This document shows positions 16,031-25,532 of a stretch of DNA of 35,000 nucleotides, one piece after another. Numbering within the stretch: the stretch's first letter is position 1; every line of letters begins with the position of its first letter. The DNA lies in the NCBI GenBank assembly GCA_905221605.1, contig CAJNDS010002218.1, positions 270,001 through 305,000 on the forward strand, written 5' to 3'. Origin of the DNA: Symbiodinium natans (taxonomy: Eukaryota; Sar; Dinophyceae; Suessiales; Symbiodiniaceae). Below the pieces are notes generated by a model, which searched no databases, was not told the DNA's origin, and saw nothing but the letters and a program-made list of their open reading frames with translations. Position numbers and translations under genes: made by a program.

Positions 16031-16469
16031 AAATTCACCATTGCCCACTTTGGAAAGTCACCGTTGCCCACTTTTGAGGCCCGGAAAGTCACCGTTGCCC
16101 ACTTTTGAGGCCCGGACAGTCACCGTTGCCCACTTTTGAGGCCGAAAATCACCGTTGCCCACTTTTGAGGCCGAAAATCACCGTTGCCCACTTTTGGGGC
16201 CAGGAAAGTCACCGTTGCCCACTTTTGAGGCCAGGAAAGTCACCGTTGCCCACTTTTGAGGCCAGGAAAGTCACCATTGCCCACTTTTGAGGCCAGGAAA
16301 ATCACCGTTGCCCACTTTCGAGGCCAGGAAAGTCACCGTTTTTCAGGCCAGGAAAGTCACCGTTGCCCACTTTTGAGGCCGAAAAAGTCACCGTTGCCCA
16401 CTTTTGAGGCCAAAAAAGTCACCGTTGCCCACTTTTGAGGCCGAAAATCACCGTTGCCCACTTTTGAAA
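16031..16469. repeat. 28-32 bp minisatellite, 15 copies
   Basis: Tandem copies of a unit built around AAGTCACCGTTGCCCACTTT followed by TGAGGCC(AG/CGG). Length varies between 28 and 32 bp by small changes next to GAGGCC, and copy 11 is internally shortened. There are no unique spacers. The predicted RPGKSPLPTFEA-type peptide repeats are an artefact of near-30-bp periodicity. Confidence 0.95.
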
Positions 16470-16570
16470 TAGGGTTTAAATTCATTATGATAGAGAGGTT
16501 TAGGGTTTAGGGTTTAGGGTTTAGGGAACCCTACACCCCAAGTCGCAGAAACCCTCTAGGGGGTTGTACC

Positions 16571-16662
16571 TTGGACTCTTAAGGCTGTACCCTTGGGTTT
16601 TGGTAGTAGAAGGGGCATGGTAGAAGCATATTAAGGGGAATGTTTTAGGGGTACAACCTTAG
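16571..16662. repeat. fold-back element B, copy 1
   Basis: Begins TTGGACTCTTAAGGCTGTACCC and ends GGGGTACAACCTTAG; the ends are inverted (AAGGYTGTACCC / GGGTACAACCTT). A diverged copy lies at 30883-31000 with the same order of motifs, including an internal CATGG(T/C)AG. Confidence 0.75.
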
Positions 16663-17074
16663 CGGCACGAGTCTTCTCATCCCTTGAAACCCTAAACACC
16701 CGCAGCACCCCTAACTAACACCCTTCAACCCTAAACGCCCTAAATGCCCTGAGCAACCCAGACCCTAAACACTATAAGCCCCAAACCCGAGACGCCTTAA
16801 ACACCTAGGCACCTATGTACATCCTAAACACCCTAAACACCCTAAACACTACAAACCCTAAAACCTAAAAACCCAAACGCCACCTACACTAAACCCTAAA
16901 TGCTCCAAATTTGCGAAGCTCCTGGTCGCTCAGCATTGTCTCAGCCGCTCAGCATTGTGCTGGAGGCGGTACCACTCCCCGCCAATCAACAACCTAAGGC
17001 CCTGAACTTAAGACTGAGTCCCAACCGAAGTCCGAGGGAGGTCAGGAGCAAAGGATCAATTAAGGCTAAGGATT

Positions 17075-17138
17075 TGGGGTTTAGGGCTTAGGGCTTAGGG
17101 CTTAGGGCTTAGGGCTTCGGGCTTAGGGCTTAGGGCTT
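17075..17138. repeat. CTTAGGG heptamer block
   Basis: About eight CTTAGGG units and almost no canonical TTTAGGG. The island 16900-16945 to its left has an open minus peptide (MLSDQELRKFGAF) and a 13-bp direct repeat CGCTCAGCATTGT (x2). Confidence 0.93.
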
Positions 17139-17149
17139 AGAAGGAGTAA

Positions 17150-17470
17150 GCGTTCTTTGGTTGGAAGGTTGGGCGACCCGGTGTATTGCCACCGAGTCTC
17201 TGCCCGCCACCCCCCCACGCCGCCGCTGCCGGCCTGTTGTGTAAAGTGTCAGAAAACAATAATGCATTTCTCAACCCTGTGGGCCGCAACTACATCCAGA
17301 ATTGCACATTTTCTGACATGGAAAAGTCAGGAATTCGGCACTTTCTTCCCCGCCGACTAGATAATGGGTTACCCGGTTCCCTAATTCCCGATTCAAAGCT
17401 AGCAAGGCATGGGAGGATCAGGTAACTCGCCCAGGGCAAAAATCCACATGACACCGCCTACAACCTGGAC
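17150..17470. other. unique island, no gene assigned
   Basis: 320 bp of unique DNA. A plus frame (KVSENNNAFLNPVGRNYIQN, about 17235-17300) is open to 17425. AGAAAAC/GTTTTCT-like inverted words (TGTCAGAAAA at 17248, TTTTCTGACA at 17309) could form a stem. Confidence 0.25.
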
Positions 17471-17498
17471 TCTCAACCCTAAACCCTAAACCCTAAAC

Positions 17499-17600
17499 CC
17501 GGGCCCGATGTGTAGAGAAACGCCACACGAGGAACGACTCCAGGCACAATCTCGCAGATAAGCGTGCCAGCCCTTCCCGGCAGAAACGGTGCCAAGGGGA
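17499..17600 (-). CDS. candidate exon, unassigned
   Basis: Minus, 102 nt: acceptor CCTCCTTCAG|TCC, peptide PLAPFLPGRAGTLICEIVPG continuing VVPRVAFLYTSGP, donor CCCGG|GTTTAGGG. The island sits between CCCTAAA (left) and TTTAGGG (right) like the TPR-SET exons. The plus strand is also open (ADKRASPSRQKRCQGD then stop). Confidence 0.35.
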
Positions 17601-17630
17601 CTGAAGGAGGCTTAGGGCTTAGGGTTTAGG

Positions 17631-17692
17631 GTTTGGGGTTTAGGGTTTAGGGTTTAGGGTTTAGGGTTTAGGGTTTAGGGTTTAGGGTTTCG
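17631..17692. repeat. TTTAGGG telomere-like array
   Basis: Nine units, immediately upstream (minus sense) of the candidate exon 17499-17600 region. Confidence 0.93.
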
Positions 17693-17694
17693 GG

Positions 17695-17902
17695 CTAGGG
17701 TACATCGGAATCCCCACACATGTCCCCTCGGCGACCGAAGTGCTTGGCGGCGGACTACAAGGGCCGATCTTTGTTGTCCTTGCGCACCGCCCCAAGCAAC
17801 AAGGAACTCCTCATGCTTTTTGTCGATATCCGGATGCCCCAAATGGGGGTTTACGAACATAGGGGCCAAAATCGCAGGATTCCCGTACAATAAGGACCCC
17901 AT
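17695..17902 (-). CDS. possible coding segment, unassigned
   Basis: A minus frame is open for about 70 codons with a plausible peptide (GNPAILAPMFVNPHLGHPDI then DKKHEEFLVAWGG). No family recognised; the island is flanked by TTTAGGG on the left and CCCTAAA on the right, the reverse of the usual exon setting. Confidence 0.27.
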
Positions 17903-17956
17903 CCCAAATCTCCCAACCGATCAACACTAAAAAAGACCAGGGCCCTGCACCCCGAA

Positions 17957-18140
17957 AGCTAAACCCTAAACCCTAAACCCTAGAACCCTAAATCCCTAAA
18001 AAACTAAACCCTAAAACCCTAAAACCCTAAAACCCTAAAACCCTAAAACCCTAACACCCTAAAACCCTAAAACCCTAAAACCCTAAATCCCTAAATCCCT
18101 AAATCCCTAAATCCCTAAACCCGAAACCCTAAACCCGAAA
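17957..18140. repeat. CCCTAAAA octamer array
   Basis: About ten CCCTAAAA octamers, then CCCTAAAT octamers, with canonical heptamers at the left end. Confidence 0.93.
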
Positions 18141-18255
18141 CTCAAGAAATGCAACAACAGAATCAAAACAAAGGAGTGACCACGAACCCTACAGTCCGGG
18201 GCCCAAGTTTTGGGGATTAGGGATGAGGGCCGGAACTCTAACCCAAACTCCTAAA

Positions 18256-18410
18256 CCCTTAAGGTTTAGGTTTGGAGTTTGGGGTTTGGGGTTTGGGGTT
18301 TCGGGTTTAGGGTTTAGGGTTTAGGGTTTCGGGTTTAGGGTCTAAGGGTCTAAGGGTCTCAGGGTCTAAGGGTCTAAGGGTCTAAGGGTCTCAGAGGTCC
18401 AAGGGTTTAG
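18256..18410. repeat. TTTGGGG/TTTCGGG then GTCTAAGG octamer array
   Basis: Heptamer variants, then about eight octamers GGTCTAAG/GGTCTCAG at 18340-18400. Confidence 0.9.
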
Positions 18411-18530
18411 GGTTCAGAACACGGTGCCAACCACCAACACCGCAAACCCTTAAAACCCTAAAGCCTCAAACTCTAAAAACCCTAAACCCTAAACCCTAAA
18501 CCCAACCCTAAACCCTAAACCCGTAGAGCC

Positions 18531-18648
18531 CTCTCTGGACACAACAAGAGGAATCCTCGAGCAAGCATGCAGCAAACGTCCCGAATTCTACCTCGGCGCG
18601 CTGATTGTCCCGGCTCCAGTGCTTTGTCTGTCACTTTTGTCAAGGTTC
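18531..18648. other. exon-like island, strand unresolved
   Basis: Both strands read well: plus GILEQACSKRPEFYLGALIV with donor TCAAG|GTTCCT; minus TLTKVTDKALEPGQSARRGR with acceptor ACCAG|G and donor CTACGG|GTTTAGGG. Flanked by CCCTAAA (left) and TTTAGGG (right). Confidence 0.3.
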
Positions 18649-18898
18649 CTGGTTTAGGGTCGAGAGCTTGGGGCTTCGCCCTAGACCCTAAACCCTAAAC
18701 CCGTTTAAGGCTTAGGGATTAGGGGTTTAGGGGGATTGTTTCAAGTTTCGGGGTTGTAGGGTCGCGGGCTGAAAGTGCCCTGAAACTAAACAAATAAATA
18801 GCAAGACCGCCAATCTCCCCGAACCCTGAAACCTCCCCTAAACCCTAACCCCCGGAACCCCCGAAACCCTGAACCCTAAAGCCGACAGGCTTGGGGAG

Positions 18899-18990
18899 TT
18901 TTTATTATTCAGTTTTTATTCATTACTAATTATTAACTAATAATTAACTAATTATTTATTGCTTATTAAATAAGACTTATTAAGTAACTA
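18899..18990. other. AT-rich island
   Basis: About 90 bp that are almost wholly A and T, with overlapping palindromic words (ATTATTAACTAATAATTAAC), against a GC-rich background. There is no reading frame. It abuts an exon-like GC-rich island at 19000-19090. Confidence 0.8.
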
Positions 18991-19363
18991 TTCTCCGGGA
19001 GCAGAAAGCGCCGCCGCCAGGTGAGCTTTACACAGCGCCGCGCACGTCTTGCAGGCGGCTCTTGCGGCGTTTGTCGATCATCTCCGCGCAGGGGGTGGGG
19101 GGGGGCGTCGGCTGAGGCGAACATAAGGGCTGTTTGTGAGCTTCTGTTTCAGGGCTTAGGGTTGAGGGTTTAGGGCTTAGGGTTTAGGGTTTCGGGTTTA
19201 GGGTTTCGGGTTTAGGGTTTCGGTTTAGGGTTGAGAGTTTAGGGTTTGGGACTTCAGGTTAGCCGCAGTGCTCCAAGAGAGCTTCGGGGGCCTTTCGGGC
19301 TTCGGCGGAGATCAAAACTTGTCGGGAGCATCACGGCTCCCTTGGCTTGGGGCCTGAAATCAA

Positions 19364-19385
19364 GGCCGCGGCCATTGCCGCGGCC
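19364..19385. other. GC hairpin
   Basis: GGCCGCGGC, loop CATT, GCCGCGGCC: a 9-bp perfect stem. It is followed by G- and C-rich sequence, not by a T run, so it is not a bacterial-type terminator. Confidence 0.6.
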
Positions 19386-19869
19386 CCGAGGCTTTTTTCT
19401 GAGTCGGGGTGGGGGAGGGGATCCCCCTGGGAAGAAGTCGGCCTATCCGCCAGGGCAACAGGTGGTGACGCGGGATCTCAAGACTTGTGAGCCCCTCGTA
19501 AGCACCCGAAACCCCTAACCACCCTAAACCCCCTAAACCCCTAAACCCTCAACCCTTTACTCACTAAACGAAGGTCCCTAACCCCCCTAAACCCCTAGAC
19601 CCACAAGTGTTGAGCTCTGCAGTTGCCAGAGCCAAAGAAGCTACACACCCCCCCCCAACCTAAACCCTAAACCCTAAACCCTAAATCCTAACACCCTTGC
19701 AAGCCAGCAGGGAGCAGGGTTGGCCTAGAGATTAGGATGGTTTAGGGGCTTGTGATTTGCTGTTTGGTTGAGGGTTTAAAGGGCTTAGGGTTTAGGGTTT
19801 AGGGTTTGGGGTATAGGGCTTAGGGGCTTCGGGTTTAGGAGTTTAGGGGCTAAGTGGAGCAGTGGCATT

Positions 19870-19956
19870 TCAGGACGCCTGGCATCGGGGAACTTCCTCC
19901 GTTGCGGGGGGGGTTTTCTTGTTTTCGGTCCAGGTGGCAAGACTCTCCCTCCAGTG
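19870..19956. other. exon-like island, strand unresolved
   Basis: Minus: acceptor CTATTTCTCAG|C, peptide HWRESLATWTENKKTPPATE ending at TGA (19870). Plus: acceptor GGCATTTCAG|G, peptide DAWHRGTSSVAGGVFLFSVQ, donor GTCCAG|GTGGCA. Both are plausible. Confidence 0.3.
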
Positions 19957-20155
19957 CTGAGAAATAGGACTGCAGGGTTTAGGGTTTAGGGTTTTAGGGG
20001 TTTAGGGGTTTAGGGGTTTAGGGGTTTAGGGTTTAGGGTTTAGGGTTTGGGGTTTAGGGTTTAGGGTTTAGGGCCCAAAGCTTAGGGCTTAGGCCTTAGG
20101 GTTTACAGCTTTTGGTCTTCAGGCTCTTGGGGGCAGCACGGTTGGGAAGTCTCAC

Positions 20156-20216
20156 CGAGCCGCGCGGCATCGCAGAGGTCGTTCACAGGGACAGCCGACC
20201 GCTGTTCTACTATGTG
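20156..20216 (-). CDS. candidate exon, unassigned
   Basis: Minus, 61 nt: acceptor GGTTCTTAAG|C, peptide HIVEQRSAVPVNDLCDAARL, consensus donor GCTCG|GTGAGA. The plus strand is open too (GIAEVVHRDSRPLFYYVLKN). The GTGAG donor favours minus. Confidence 0.3.
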
Positions 20217-20279
20217 CTTAAGAACCCCGATTTGGTTTAGGGTTTAGGGTTTGGGGTATGGGGTTTAGGGTTTAGGGTT

Positions 20280-20400
20280 AGTATTCCCTTTATTGCCCTC
20301 ACAAGGGATATGTGGGGTTCTTCAGCAAAATGGTGGTGCTGAAAACCCTCCAAGCCCTCCGAGGGCCTTTGTACTCTTCTGGGGCCATGGCTTGGGGTGT
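20280..20400. other. exon-like island, strand unresolved
   Basis: Minus contains an ATG in good context (AAGCCATGG) opening MAPEEYKGPRRAWRVFSTTI, closed by TGA 29 codons later. Plus reads NGGAENPPSPPRAFVLFWGH. Confidence 0.25.
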
Positions 20401-20410
20401 TTTGGGTTTA

Positions 20411-20420
20411 GGGTTAGGGT

Positions 20421-20501
<81 letters not shown>

Positions 20502-20575
20502 GGTTTAGGGTTCAGGGTTTCGGGTTTAGGGTTTCGGGTTTAGGGCTTAGGGTTGAGGGTTGAGGGTTGAGGAAC
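20411..20575. repeat. TTGAGGG heptamer block
   Basis: About 14 consecutive TTGAGGG units, then TTTCGGG and canonical units, then TTGAGGG again: a pure-variant expansion. Confidence 0.95.
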
Positions 20576-20675
20576 CCTAAGCCGAAGTCCAAGATCCTTG
20601 AACACCCGGTTTGCTTGATTGATCTTGGGCTCAGTTTTAAGGGGGGTTTGGGGCTTGGCACTTTGGATCCCCCAA

Positions 20676-20753
20676 CCCCAAACCCCAAACCCCAAACCCC
20701 AAACCCTAAGCCCTAAACCCTAAACCCTAAACCCTAAACCCTAAACCCTAAAC
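20676..20753. repeat. CCCCAAA block passing into CCCTAAA
   Basis: Four CCCCAAA then about seven CCCTAAA units. The island 20755-20870 that follows is open on plus (IANASAQEDWARAVLNAGPS, donor TTTC|GTGAGT) and on minus. Confidence 0.93.
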
Positions 20754-20872
20754 CTGGCAGCAGTTACTCCAAGGTGCATTGCAAACGCCTCTGCGCAGGA
20801 AGACTGGGCCAGAGCTGTGCTCAACGCTGGGCCATCTGGCGACGTGCCAAGATTTCGTGAGTCTCAGCTGAC

Positions 20873-21023
20873 CTCTTGGAGACAACTTGAAGGTTCATGG
20901 TACTTATGAACCAATTATAGCTGTACTTCTAACCACTTAAAAGCCCTTTAAGTGCCCCAATATGGCTGAACGTACAGGTATAAGTACAGTTATAATTGGT
21001 TCATAAGTCCATGAACCTCCAAG
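20873..21023. repeat. fold-back element A, copy 1
   Basis: Inverted arms of about 40 bp around GGTTCATGGTACTTATGAAC / GTTCATAAGTCCATGAACC, containing ATTATA(G/A)CTGTACTT, with a 50-bp centre including AAGTGCCCCAATATGGCTGAA. The left arm carries an extra ACAACTTGAAG between CTTGGAG and GTTCATGG. A second copy is at 31185-31325. Confidence 0.85.
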
Positions 21024-21259
21024 AAGATCAGCAAACTCACATTCCCAAACGCCCCCAAATCCACAAACGAGGCAGTGTCCATATGTACAGCCGCAGTGGC
21101 GAATTGCTCCTGAACAGCCACAGTGAGTCCAAAAACTCGAACCCCCCAAGATTCCAGAACACAGGAAAACTCAGAGTTCTCAGAAGCTCTTTCACTGCCC
21201 TACCCTAAGCCCTGAACCCTAAACCCTAAACCCTAAACCCTAAACTCTAACCCCTAAAC

Positions 21260-21770
21260 CCGAACATGCAAACCTCTGGACCACCGTCCTCGGCTCCGGT
21301 GGTAACTTCGCTCTCAGTTGGAATAGACCTCAGGGCGGTCATCCCATAACAAAGTTTAGAGTTTGGGGTTCAGGGTTTAGGGCTTGCTGTAGTCTGGCGT
21401 AGATGCTGTGAAGGTTGGGATGCAGCAGAGGCTCGAAAACCTCGTCAGGTGCGAAGAGCGCACTGGCCCGATTGCCCCCACACTGTCCAAGGCGGCAAAG
21501 CCACCCTATTCCTTTGAGGGTTTAGCGCCTAAACTTAGGACAATTGCTTACTTCCAGTAGGACGTCTTCCATGCGATGGTCACTTTCAGCCAAGGGGAAG
21601 GTTTCAGTCCAGGGGGTCCCAGAAAAGGAATGTCTGAGAGGGGGCTCCAGTGGGAGGCGGGCGAACGACGCCATGGATGTCGAGGCGCTTAAGCGCCCTC
21701 CCCCCCCCCCCACACTGTCGAGGGGTGGCGTAGGCCTTGAGTTTAGGCTTTAAGCTTACAAGGCATTAGG
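21260..21770. other. unique region with exon-like islands
   Basis: Three islands separated by short arrays. 21265-21350: minus MTALRSIPTESEVTTGAEDG with donor CCAGAG|GTTTGC. 21385-21500: minus ASALFAPDEVFEPLLHPNLH, plus GVDAVKVGMQQRLENLVRCE. 21540-21750: both strands open. None is assigned to a family. Confidence 0.27.
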
Positions 21771-22395
21771 GATTCTCGGGATGATACAAAGTTTTCGGGC
21801 TTAGAGGGTTTTAGGGCTTGAGGACGTTTAGGGCTTCCAGGATCCAGGGCTGTGGGGTTTACAGGGCAGAGACCCGCGTGGCCAGCTCCCTAACTTCCCC
21901 TCTTCGGGGACCTATCATAGCACAGGGTGCTAGATGTAGGGTTCCCGCAAGAAAGAAACCCCAAACCCGATTTTTCTTAACCCTCGCCCTGTTCTAAGTT
22001 GAGAGAACTGCTCACATGAGTCGTGAACTCCCCCCCCCCCCCCGAGCCCGATGTCGCTCTCAAGGGCTTAGGCTTTCAAAAATCGCAAGCCCCCGAAGCT
22101 CAAAGTCCCCAAAGCACGGAACCCCAAACCTAAACCCTGAACCCAAAACCCGGAACCCTCAGCACGCCCACAGCCCAAAGCCCACATCCTAAACCCGAAG
22201 CCCTAAGCCCCCCAATGTGGAACAACTCGAAGCTGTGACTCCACAGTCCGGATTTAGGGAGTTTTTGGATGCTTTTTTTGCTCTTAGGGCTTAGGGCTTC
22301 GCAGTTCTAGGCCAGGAGCATTCCCAACACAGACCCCAAAAAGCGTTAAACGTAGGGGTCGCGCCAGCGAAAGCGCTTCTTCCATGGCCTCCAAA
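21770..22395. other. low-repeat stretch, no gene seen
   Basis: Degenerate telomere-like words, a C run at about 22030-22043 and unique DNA. I see no supported exon, RNA gene or mobile element. Confidence 0.3.
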
Positions 22396-22526
22396 GCGCC
22401 CCTAAAGCCTAAACCCTAAACCCTAAACCCTTAACCCTAAACCCTAAGCCCTAAACCCTAAACCCTACAGGCCGAGAACTCCTCAGACCTCACACCTATA
22501 AGCGCCGAAAGCCCGAAGCCCCTAAC

Positions 22527-22660
22527 GTTTAGGGTTTAGAGTTTAGGGTTTAGGGTTTAGGGTCTAGGGTTTAGGGTTTAGGGTTTAGGGTTTAGGGTTT
22601 AGGGTTTCGGGTTTCGGGTTTCGGGTTTCGGGTCTAGGGTTTATTTCGGGTTTAGGGTTT
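22527..22660. repeat. TTTAGGG array with TTTCGGG block
   Basis: Canonical units, then about five consecutive TTTCGGG. Confidence 0.92.
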
Positions 22661-22949
22661 GAGGTCAGCTTCAGCACCAGAAAAGGCCGCAAAAGAAACC
22701 CTGATGATTATGGCAACGCCACCCCTGCCACAACCCTAGGCCATAAACACACCTATTGCCTCGTCGTAGAGGCTCAGGGTTCAGGATGAGGGTACCCTAG
22801 ACCCTAAACCGTAAACCCTAAACACTAAACCCTAACCCCTAAACCCTAAACCCTAAAACCCTAAAGCAAAGAGACCCTAAAAGCGTTCAAAAAGTCCTTG
22901 CCCCTAAGCCCTCTGCTCTCAGACAACCCCCCCCCTCCCAGTCAGCAGC

Positions 22950-23135
22950 GGATTCGGAAACCGAAAACGCGCGGATTCGGAAACTGGAAGAAAACCTGAT
23001 TCGGAAACTAGAAGAAACCTGATTCGGGAAACGGAAACCTGCTTATTCAGGAAACTGCAGAACGCGGATTCGGAAATCGGGGATTCGGGACGCAGCTTCG
23101 GGAACCAGGATTCGGGAAACCAGCTGATTCAGAGC
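22950..23135. repeat. GATTCGGAAAC motif cluster, left of poly-C
   Basis: About ten irregularly spaced copies of GATTCGG(G)AAAC/GATTCAGGAAAC. The same motif occurs in inverted orientation on the other side of the C tract. Confidence 0.85.
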
Positions 23136-23156
23136 GCGTGGACATGAACGTTATCA

Positions 23157-23260
<104 letters not shown>

Positions 23261-23317
23261 CCCACCCCTCCTCCCCCCACCCCCCCACCCCACCCACCCA
23301 CCCGCCCAACCCCCGCA

Positions 23318-23455
23318 TTTTCAGTTTCCTGAATCGTGCAGTTTCCTGAATCGTTTCCTGAGTCACGTGGTTTCCTGAATCGCAGTTTGCAGCTTGCTGA
23401 ATCGCACGTTTTCAGTTTCCTGAAATGGCTAGTTTCCTGAATCGTGTAGTTGGAC
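23318..23455. repeat. GTTTCCTGAATCG motif cluster, right of poly-C
   Basis: About eight copies of GTTTCCTGAATCG at irregular 14-25 bp spacing, the inverse complement of the cluster at 22950-23135. Confidence 0.87.
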
Positions 23456-23624
23456 CACGGGTGTTGGGTTGCCGCGAGGTTTCCGGCATTTCAGGACTTT
23501 TGCCAAGGTTTATGGACTCAGGGGTGGGGTTGGGGGGGGGGGGGTTGGGGTGGACTCAGGGGGGGGGTTGGGGAGGGGGGGTTGGGGGGGGGGGGGGAGA
23601 AGAACATCATTCATATTGCATCCA

Positions 23625-23895
23625 TGCCAAAAACACTGGTATTTACAGCGTTTTCGCCAGTTTGTACAACATACCGCGCAAAGTTGTGGAACAAGACACG
23701 TTGTCACAGGCGGCCATGCCTTTTGCGACAATGCCCAAAACACTGGTATTTACGCCCAAAACACTGGTATTTACAGCATGTTCGCCACTTTGTACAACAT
23801 ACTGCACAAGGATGTGGAACAAGAAAAGCATTCACAAGCGTCCTTGCCTTTGGCGACCACCCAATACAGTGGTATTTACAAGTGTTTTTGTTTCT
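23625..23895. repeat. 105-bp tandem repeat
   Basis: About two and a half copies of a 105-107 bp unit marked by CCCAAAACACTGGTATTTAC (near 23627, 23733, 23755, 23860) and TTTGTACAACATAC; a 22-bp piece is doubled at 23733-23775. It follows three G-rich runs (23525-23597). All plus frames are open and the peptides are not recognised. Confidence 0.85.
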
Positions 23896-24104
23896 CTACG
23901 GGCTGCAGACTTGACCTTTAAGGGTTTACACTCCGGGCTAACACATTCATTCTCAGAAACCGAAAGGCCACGTAACAGTTAGAAAATGATGTAGCTTTTT
24001 TGTACATCCTGAAGACTGCTTTTTGAGGAATCATGCCAAAACCCAGGGTAAACGTACGTTTTCGCACAACAAAACACCACGGCAACCCATCACCCGTGGT
24101 CCGT

Positions 24105-24225
24105 GTAGTTTCCTGAATCCTGGCTTCCTGAATCGCATAGTTTCCTGAATCCTGGTTTCCTGAATCGTGGGGCTGGTTTCTTGAATCCTGGTTTCCTGAA
24201 TCGCGTCCAGTTTCTGAATCGCACT
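24105..24225. repeat. second GTTTCCTGAATCG cluster
   Basis: Eight copies of (G)TTTCCTGAATC(G/C) followed by a C-rich run (24233-24252), repeating the association of this motif with poly-C seen at 23158-23455. Confidence 0.85.
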
Positions 24226-24408
24226 AGGATCAACCCCCCTCCCCCCCCCACCACCCCTCATGGCACTAAGCCCTAAATGTTAAACCTTGTTCAGCTTTGG
24301 AAGCTTTAGAACCCTACCCCCCCCCCCATCCCAGAGAAACAAAGGGAAGTCCTAACCCTAATCCCTAAACACCAAGGCCTAAACCCTAAACCGGAGGCCC
24401 TGGGCATG

Positions 24409-24462
24409 CTCCGGCCTGCACATCGCCCTCGCTGGGCGAGACCGCCTTGAGGCCGAGGGTTT
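24409..24462. other. exon-like island, strand unresolved
   Basis: Plus ACSGLHIALAGRDRLEAE with donor CCGAG|GGTTTGG or GAGG|GTTTGG; minus AVSPSEGDVQAGACPGPP with acceptor GCCTCAAG|G and donor CTCCG|GTTTAGGG. GC3 is higher on plus. Confidence 0.28.
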
Positions 24463-24483
24463 GGCGTCTGGGGTTTAAGAAAT

Positions 24484-24565
24484 GGTTTAGGGTTTAGGGT
24501 CTAGGGTTTAGGGTTTAGGGTTTAGGGTTTAAGGTTTAGGGTTTAGGGTTTCGGTTTAGGGTTCA
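24484..24565. repeat. TTTAGGG telomere-like array
   Basis: About eleven units with a few variants. From 24570 to 25030 I see no supported gene; a near-perfect 10-bp hairpin AGGGATTACC/GGTAACCCCT lies at 24877-24899. Confidence 0.92.
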
Positions 24566-25029
24566 GTGCTTATGAGGTTTTTGGGGAGGGGACGCGAACT
24601 CGGTTCACATGTCGCCCCAAAAAAACACCTATGAACCTTCAAATAGCAGGGTCCTCTTCCCCCCCCCTTCCCGCGCGCCTCTGAGAGGAAGAGGTCGAGA
24701 TCGCAGGGCACAATGGCCTGAGTCGGGTGCTTCGGCATCAGGGTTTGCCCGGAATCCGTGAGGCCGGTGGTGTCTGCGAGCCGCTTGTGGGGCGCCCTAA
24801 GCGCGTAATATAGGGGGCCATAATTATTCGAAGAGGCTTTTGGGGGATATTTTCAAATATATGTGTAGGGACCACAAGGGATTACCGTCGGTAACCCCTA
24901 TGGTAGGGCTGTGAGGGCTTTGGGTCTGAGAGGAGCCCTATGGGTCATTGAGGGGTGGTCCAGAAAGATTGCGGCTGGGGAGCCTCTTGGGCTTTTTTAA
25001 TTTTGAGGCTATCCACGATGGACGGGTGG

Positions 25030-25118
25030 CCCTAAACCCTAAACCCTAAACCGCCTAAACCGCCTAAACCGCCTAAACCGCCTAAACCCTAAACCCTAAA
25101 CCCTACACCCTAAACCCT
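25030..25118. repeat. CCCTAAA array with CCGCCTAAA nonamers
   Basis: Canonical units around a block of four nonamers CCGCCTAAA. It forms the left flank of the retroelement-like block; the array resumes in the same orientation at 28075. Confidence 0.94.
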
Positions 25119-25532
25119 AATTGTTGGTTGGCAGCACTCTCGCTCCCTTGCCTCAGCTCGCAATGCGGACGTTTTCACAGCTCAAGGCACTGGCGGTTAG
25201 AGAAGCCTGGTGATTTGCTGCTTCTGGCACAGAGTTGCCAGAGATGCCACCGCAAATTGCCAAAGTTCCCACACACCAGCGACTGGTTTCACCGTGAGGT
25301 AAGCCGCACACAACAAAAATGTTTCTCCATGGTTGGACCAGACCATGGAAACCCACATCTTCTGGAAACAATGCATCAGCCTGTCCTACAGCTGCCGAAG
25401 CTGACAAACCTCGCCATTGAGGGCCTGCCAGTCGCAAGGCATCCGGTAACCAAAAGTTGGGCGTCAGTGCTGTTGGCTGTGAAGGGCGACAAAAACTGAA
25501 GGTAGAAACGCAAATATAAAAGAGAAGACCGC

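Noticed and set aside
16031-16469. CRISPR array
   Set aside because: Repeats of about 30 bp are head to tail without unique spacers and there are no cas-like genes; it is a minisatellite in a eukaryotic context.
19364-19385. Intrinsic transcription terminator
   Set aside because: The hairpin is GC-rich but is followed by C/G-rich DNA without a T run, and the context is eukaryotic.
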